Below are positions 5,396-6,626 of a stretch of 6,626 nt of DNA, piece after piece. Each line of letters starts with the position of its first letter. Positions within the stretch are counted from its first letter, which is position 1. The notes beneath the pieces were generated by a model. The model saw only the letters and a program-made list of their open reading frames with translations, searched no databases and was not told where the DNA came from. Position numbers and translations under genes: made by a program. Source of the stretch: Firmicutes bacterium CAG:24053_14 (GTDB lineage: Bacteria; Bacillota; Clostridia; Oscillospirales; Oscillospiraceae); assembly GCA_001916715.1 (NCBI GenBank), contig MNSZ01000072.1, forward strand, positions 57,978 through 64,603. Reading direction: 5' to 3'.

Positions 5396-6626
5396 TGGCT
5401 ATAGTAGTAAACGATAAAGAACGCAAGGGCGAAAAACAGTTAGGTGTTCTGTACGATCATGGCAAGGTTCGCCGCCGCCGCGAGTGGCGCGGATTAAAGG
5501 ACACGCTGTACGACTACACAAGATGGCTCTACCTTCTCTCGATACTGGCAAAGGTAATTATAAAGCCGCGTAACGTCAAGGCGATGTTCCGCTACAGATG
5601 GTTCGGAAACTATCTCGCCGTGCCGCACATGCTCGATAAATTCACCATCGGTCTGCGTGACGAGGCTCTGCGCATCACCCACATTGCGATGGATTTCGTC
5701 GTAAAGGACGTTGCAACCTGCATTGATAACTGCATAAGGGGCGACCGCAGAACGGGCAACGACGTAAAATACTCGGAAAAGAGCGTCCTTTGGGACGAAA
5801 ACGCAATGACGGCGGTAATGATGGGCTTCCCGACGCTCAACTGCATCCTGCGCGAGGTACCCACGATGTTCTCGGCAAACCTTCTTAATCAGAACTCGGG
5901 CCTGCATTATCTCGATGTCGCACAGGAGTTCGGCATCCCCGGCGACGTGTGCCCTATGCCGGAGGCAGAGCTTGGAGTTTCGATAGACGACGACTTCCCC
6001 GTGCTCGGCAAGTGCGCCGTGCAGGTGAATACTACCTGCGACGGCTCGCTTATGGGAAACGGCCTTATTGCCAAGCGCCTTGAGCGAGAGTACGGCATAC
6101 CGACCTTCCAGCTTGTTGCGCCCATGCGCCACAAGCAGGAGGATGTTCAGCGCTACGCTGCCAACGATGTCAAGGCAGCCATAAAATTTATCGAGGAGCA
6201 GACCGGCGAGAAGTGGGACTGGAACGCGTATTTCGAGTGCGCAAAGCGCGTTAACAATACGACGCGCAACCGTGTAAACTGGCTGGAGGTCAACAGCACA
6301 CCCTATCCGCAGTTTGTCGGCGCTGTGTTCTCGCTGTATAACGACACAAACTACATGGGCAACTGCGGCCGTTACCCGGCCTTCGTCGAGATAGACAGGA
6401 AGATCATGAAGCTCGTTCAGCAGGGCTATAAGAGAAAGGCAATGATGGCTTCCGAATATCGTCACAGATGCATAGTCTGGGGCGTTCAGCCGCAGTACAT
6501 CATCGACATGCTGTACTGGATGATCCAGTGCTGGGGCGTTGTGCCTCTGACGGATATGCTGTCGATGGTCATAAGCGAGGAGATAGCCGAGGAGGACACG
6601 CCGGAAAACCGCGAGCAGGCTTACTA
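5395..6626 (+). CDS. 2-hydroxyacyl-CoA dehydratase D-component, large (HgdA-like) subunit, 3' end missing
   Basis: The ATG overlaps the stop of the preceding subunit (TAATG) and is preceded by GGAGGT (5381-5386). 410 full codons are visible and the frame is still open at the right edge. The N-terminus is basic (KVRRRREWRG), followed at about residues 40-55 by a mildly hydrophobic helix (WLYLLSILAKVII), probably buried, not a membrane anchor. Cys186 in GDVCPMPEAELG and Cys215 in NTTCDGSLMGNG match the first two cluster-ligand positions of the HGD-D family. The third, a GC motif, should lie beyond the edge; the paralogous fragment at 1-432 shows it as IGCKG. By that alignment about 110 residues are missing and the full length is near 520, longer than the small subunit mainly through extra N-terminal sequence. 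The first cluster cysteine is at 186 here and at 75 in the small subunit. Confidence 0.87.
   Translation, partial: MAIVVNDKERKGEKQLGVLYDHGKVRRRREWRGLKDTLYDYTRWLYLLSILAKVIIKPRNVKAMFRYRWFGNYLAVPHMLDKFTIGLRDEALRITHIAMDFVVKDVATCIDNCIRGDRRTGNDVKYSEKSVLWDENAMTAVMMGFPTLNCILREVPTMFSANLLNQNSGLHYLDVAQEFGIPGDVCPMPEAELGVSIDDDFPVLGKCAVQVNTTCDGSLMGNGLIAKRLEREYGIPTFQLVAPMRHKQEDVQRYAANDVKAAIKFIEEQTGEKWDWNAYFECAKRVNNTTRNRVNWLEVNSTPYPQFVGAVFSLYNDTNYMGNCGRYPAFVEIDRKIMKLVQQGYKRKAMMASEYRHRCIVWGVQPQYIIDMLYWMIQCWGVVPLTDMLSMVISEEIAEEDTPENREQAY

Noticed and set aside
5494..6465. A 323-residue open frame on the minus strand
   Set aside because: It lies wholly opposite the large dehydratase subunit, which has family motifs, a ribosome binding site and translational coupling. 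The antisense product shows no recognisable domain.
1..6626. CRISPR array, tRNA, rRNA, insertion sequence or phage element
   Set aside because: No regularly spaced long repeats, cloverleaf-like sequences, transposase motifs or terminal inverted repeats were seen on reading both strands.

Overview
The window looks like chromosomal DNA of an anaerobic, monoderm-type member of the Clostridia, possibly Oscillospiraceae-like. The reasons are strong AGGAGG-type ribosome binding sites, SLH-anchored surface protein architecture with a cysteine-containing SLH variant, moderate GC in genes with AT-rich intergenic DNA, and genes of the oxygen-sensitive 2-hydroxyacyl-CoA dehydratase family. The taxonomic placement is inference; no marker gene is present.

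Layout, all on the + strand. (1) 1-891 is the tail of an operon: the C-terminal 143 residues of a 2-hydroxyacyl-CoA dehydratase D-component subunit, then a 52-residue single-pass membrane protein, then a 90-residue protein with two CPKC knuckles. The three genes are 12-15 bases apart and each small gene has its own strong ribosome binding site. (2) 892-1100 is a regulatory gap with a 22-bp-spaced direct repeat, a small palindrome, a sigma-A-like promoter and a leader hairpin. (3) 1101-3446 encodes a secreted 781-residue metallophosphoesterase/5'-nucleotidase with three C-terminal SLH repeats, closed by a clear intrinsic terminator at 3464-3494. (4) 3495-3946 is AT-rich and holds what looks like the broken start of a lipoprotein gene (signal peptide plus lipobox, then a frame break), followed by a second strong terminator. 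(5) 3947-4198 is the promoter region of the next operon. (6) 4199-6626 starts that operon: a complete 398-residue dehydratase D-component subunit, translationally coupled through a TAATG overlap to a larger second subunit that runs off the right edge.

The two edges belong together. The fragment entering at base 1 aligns by eye with the last 30 residues of the fragment leaving at base 6626, so the same large-subunit type appears to flank the window on both sides, suggesting duplicated dehydratase operons. Each two-subunit D-component would need an ATP-dependent activator (HgdC type), which is not in the window. The dehydratases would act in the cytoplasm, in radical-type dehydration of 2-hydroxyacyl-CoA or a related reductive step. 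The SLH nucleotidase would act outside the cell, scavenging phosphate or nucleosides, and appears to be an independent transcription unit between them.

No CRISPR array, rRNA, tRNA, transposase or phage gene was seen.
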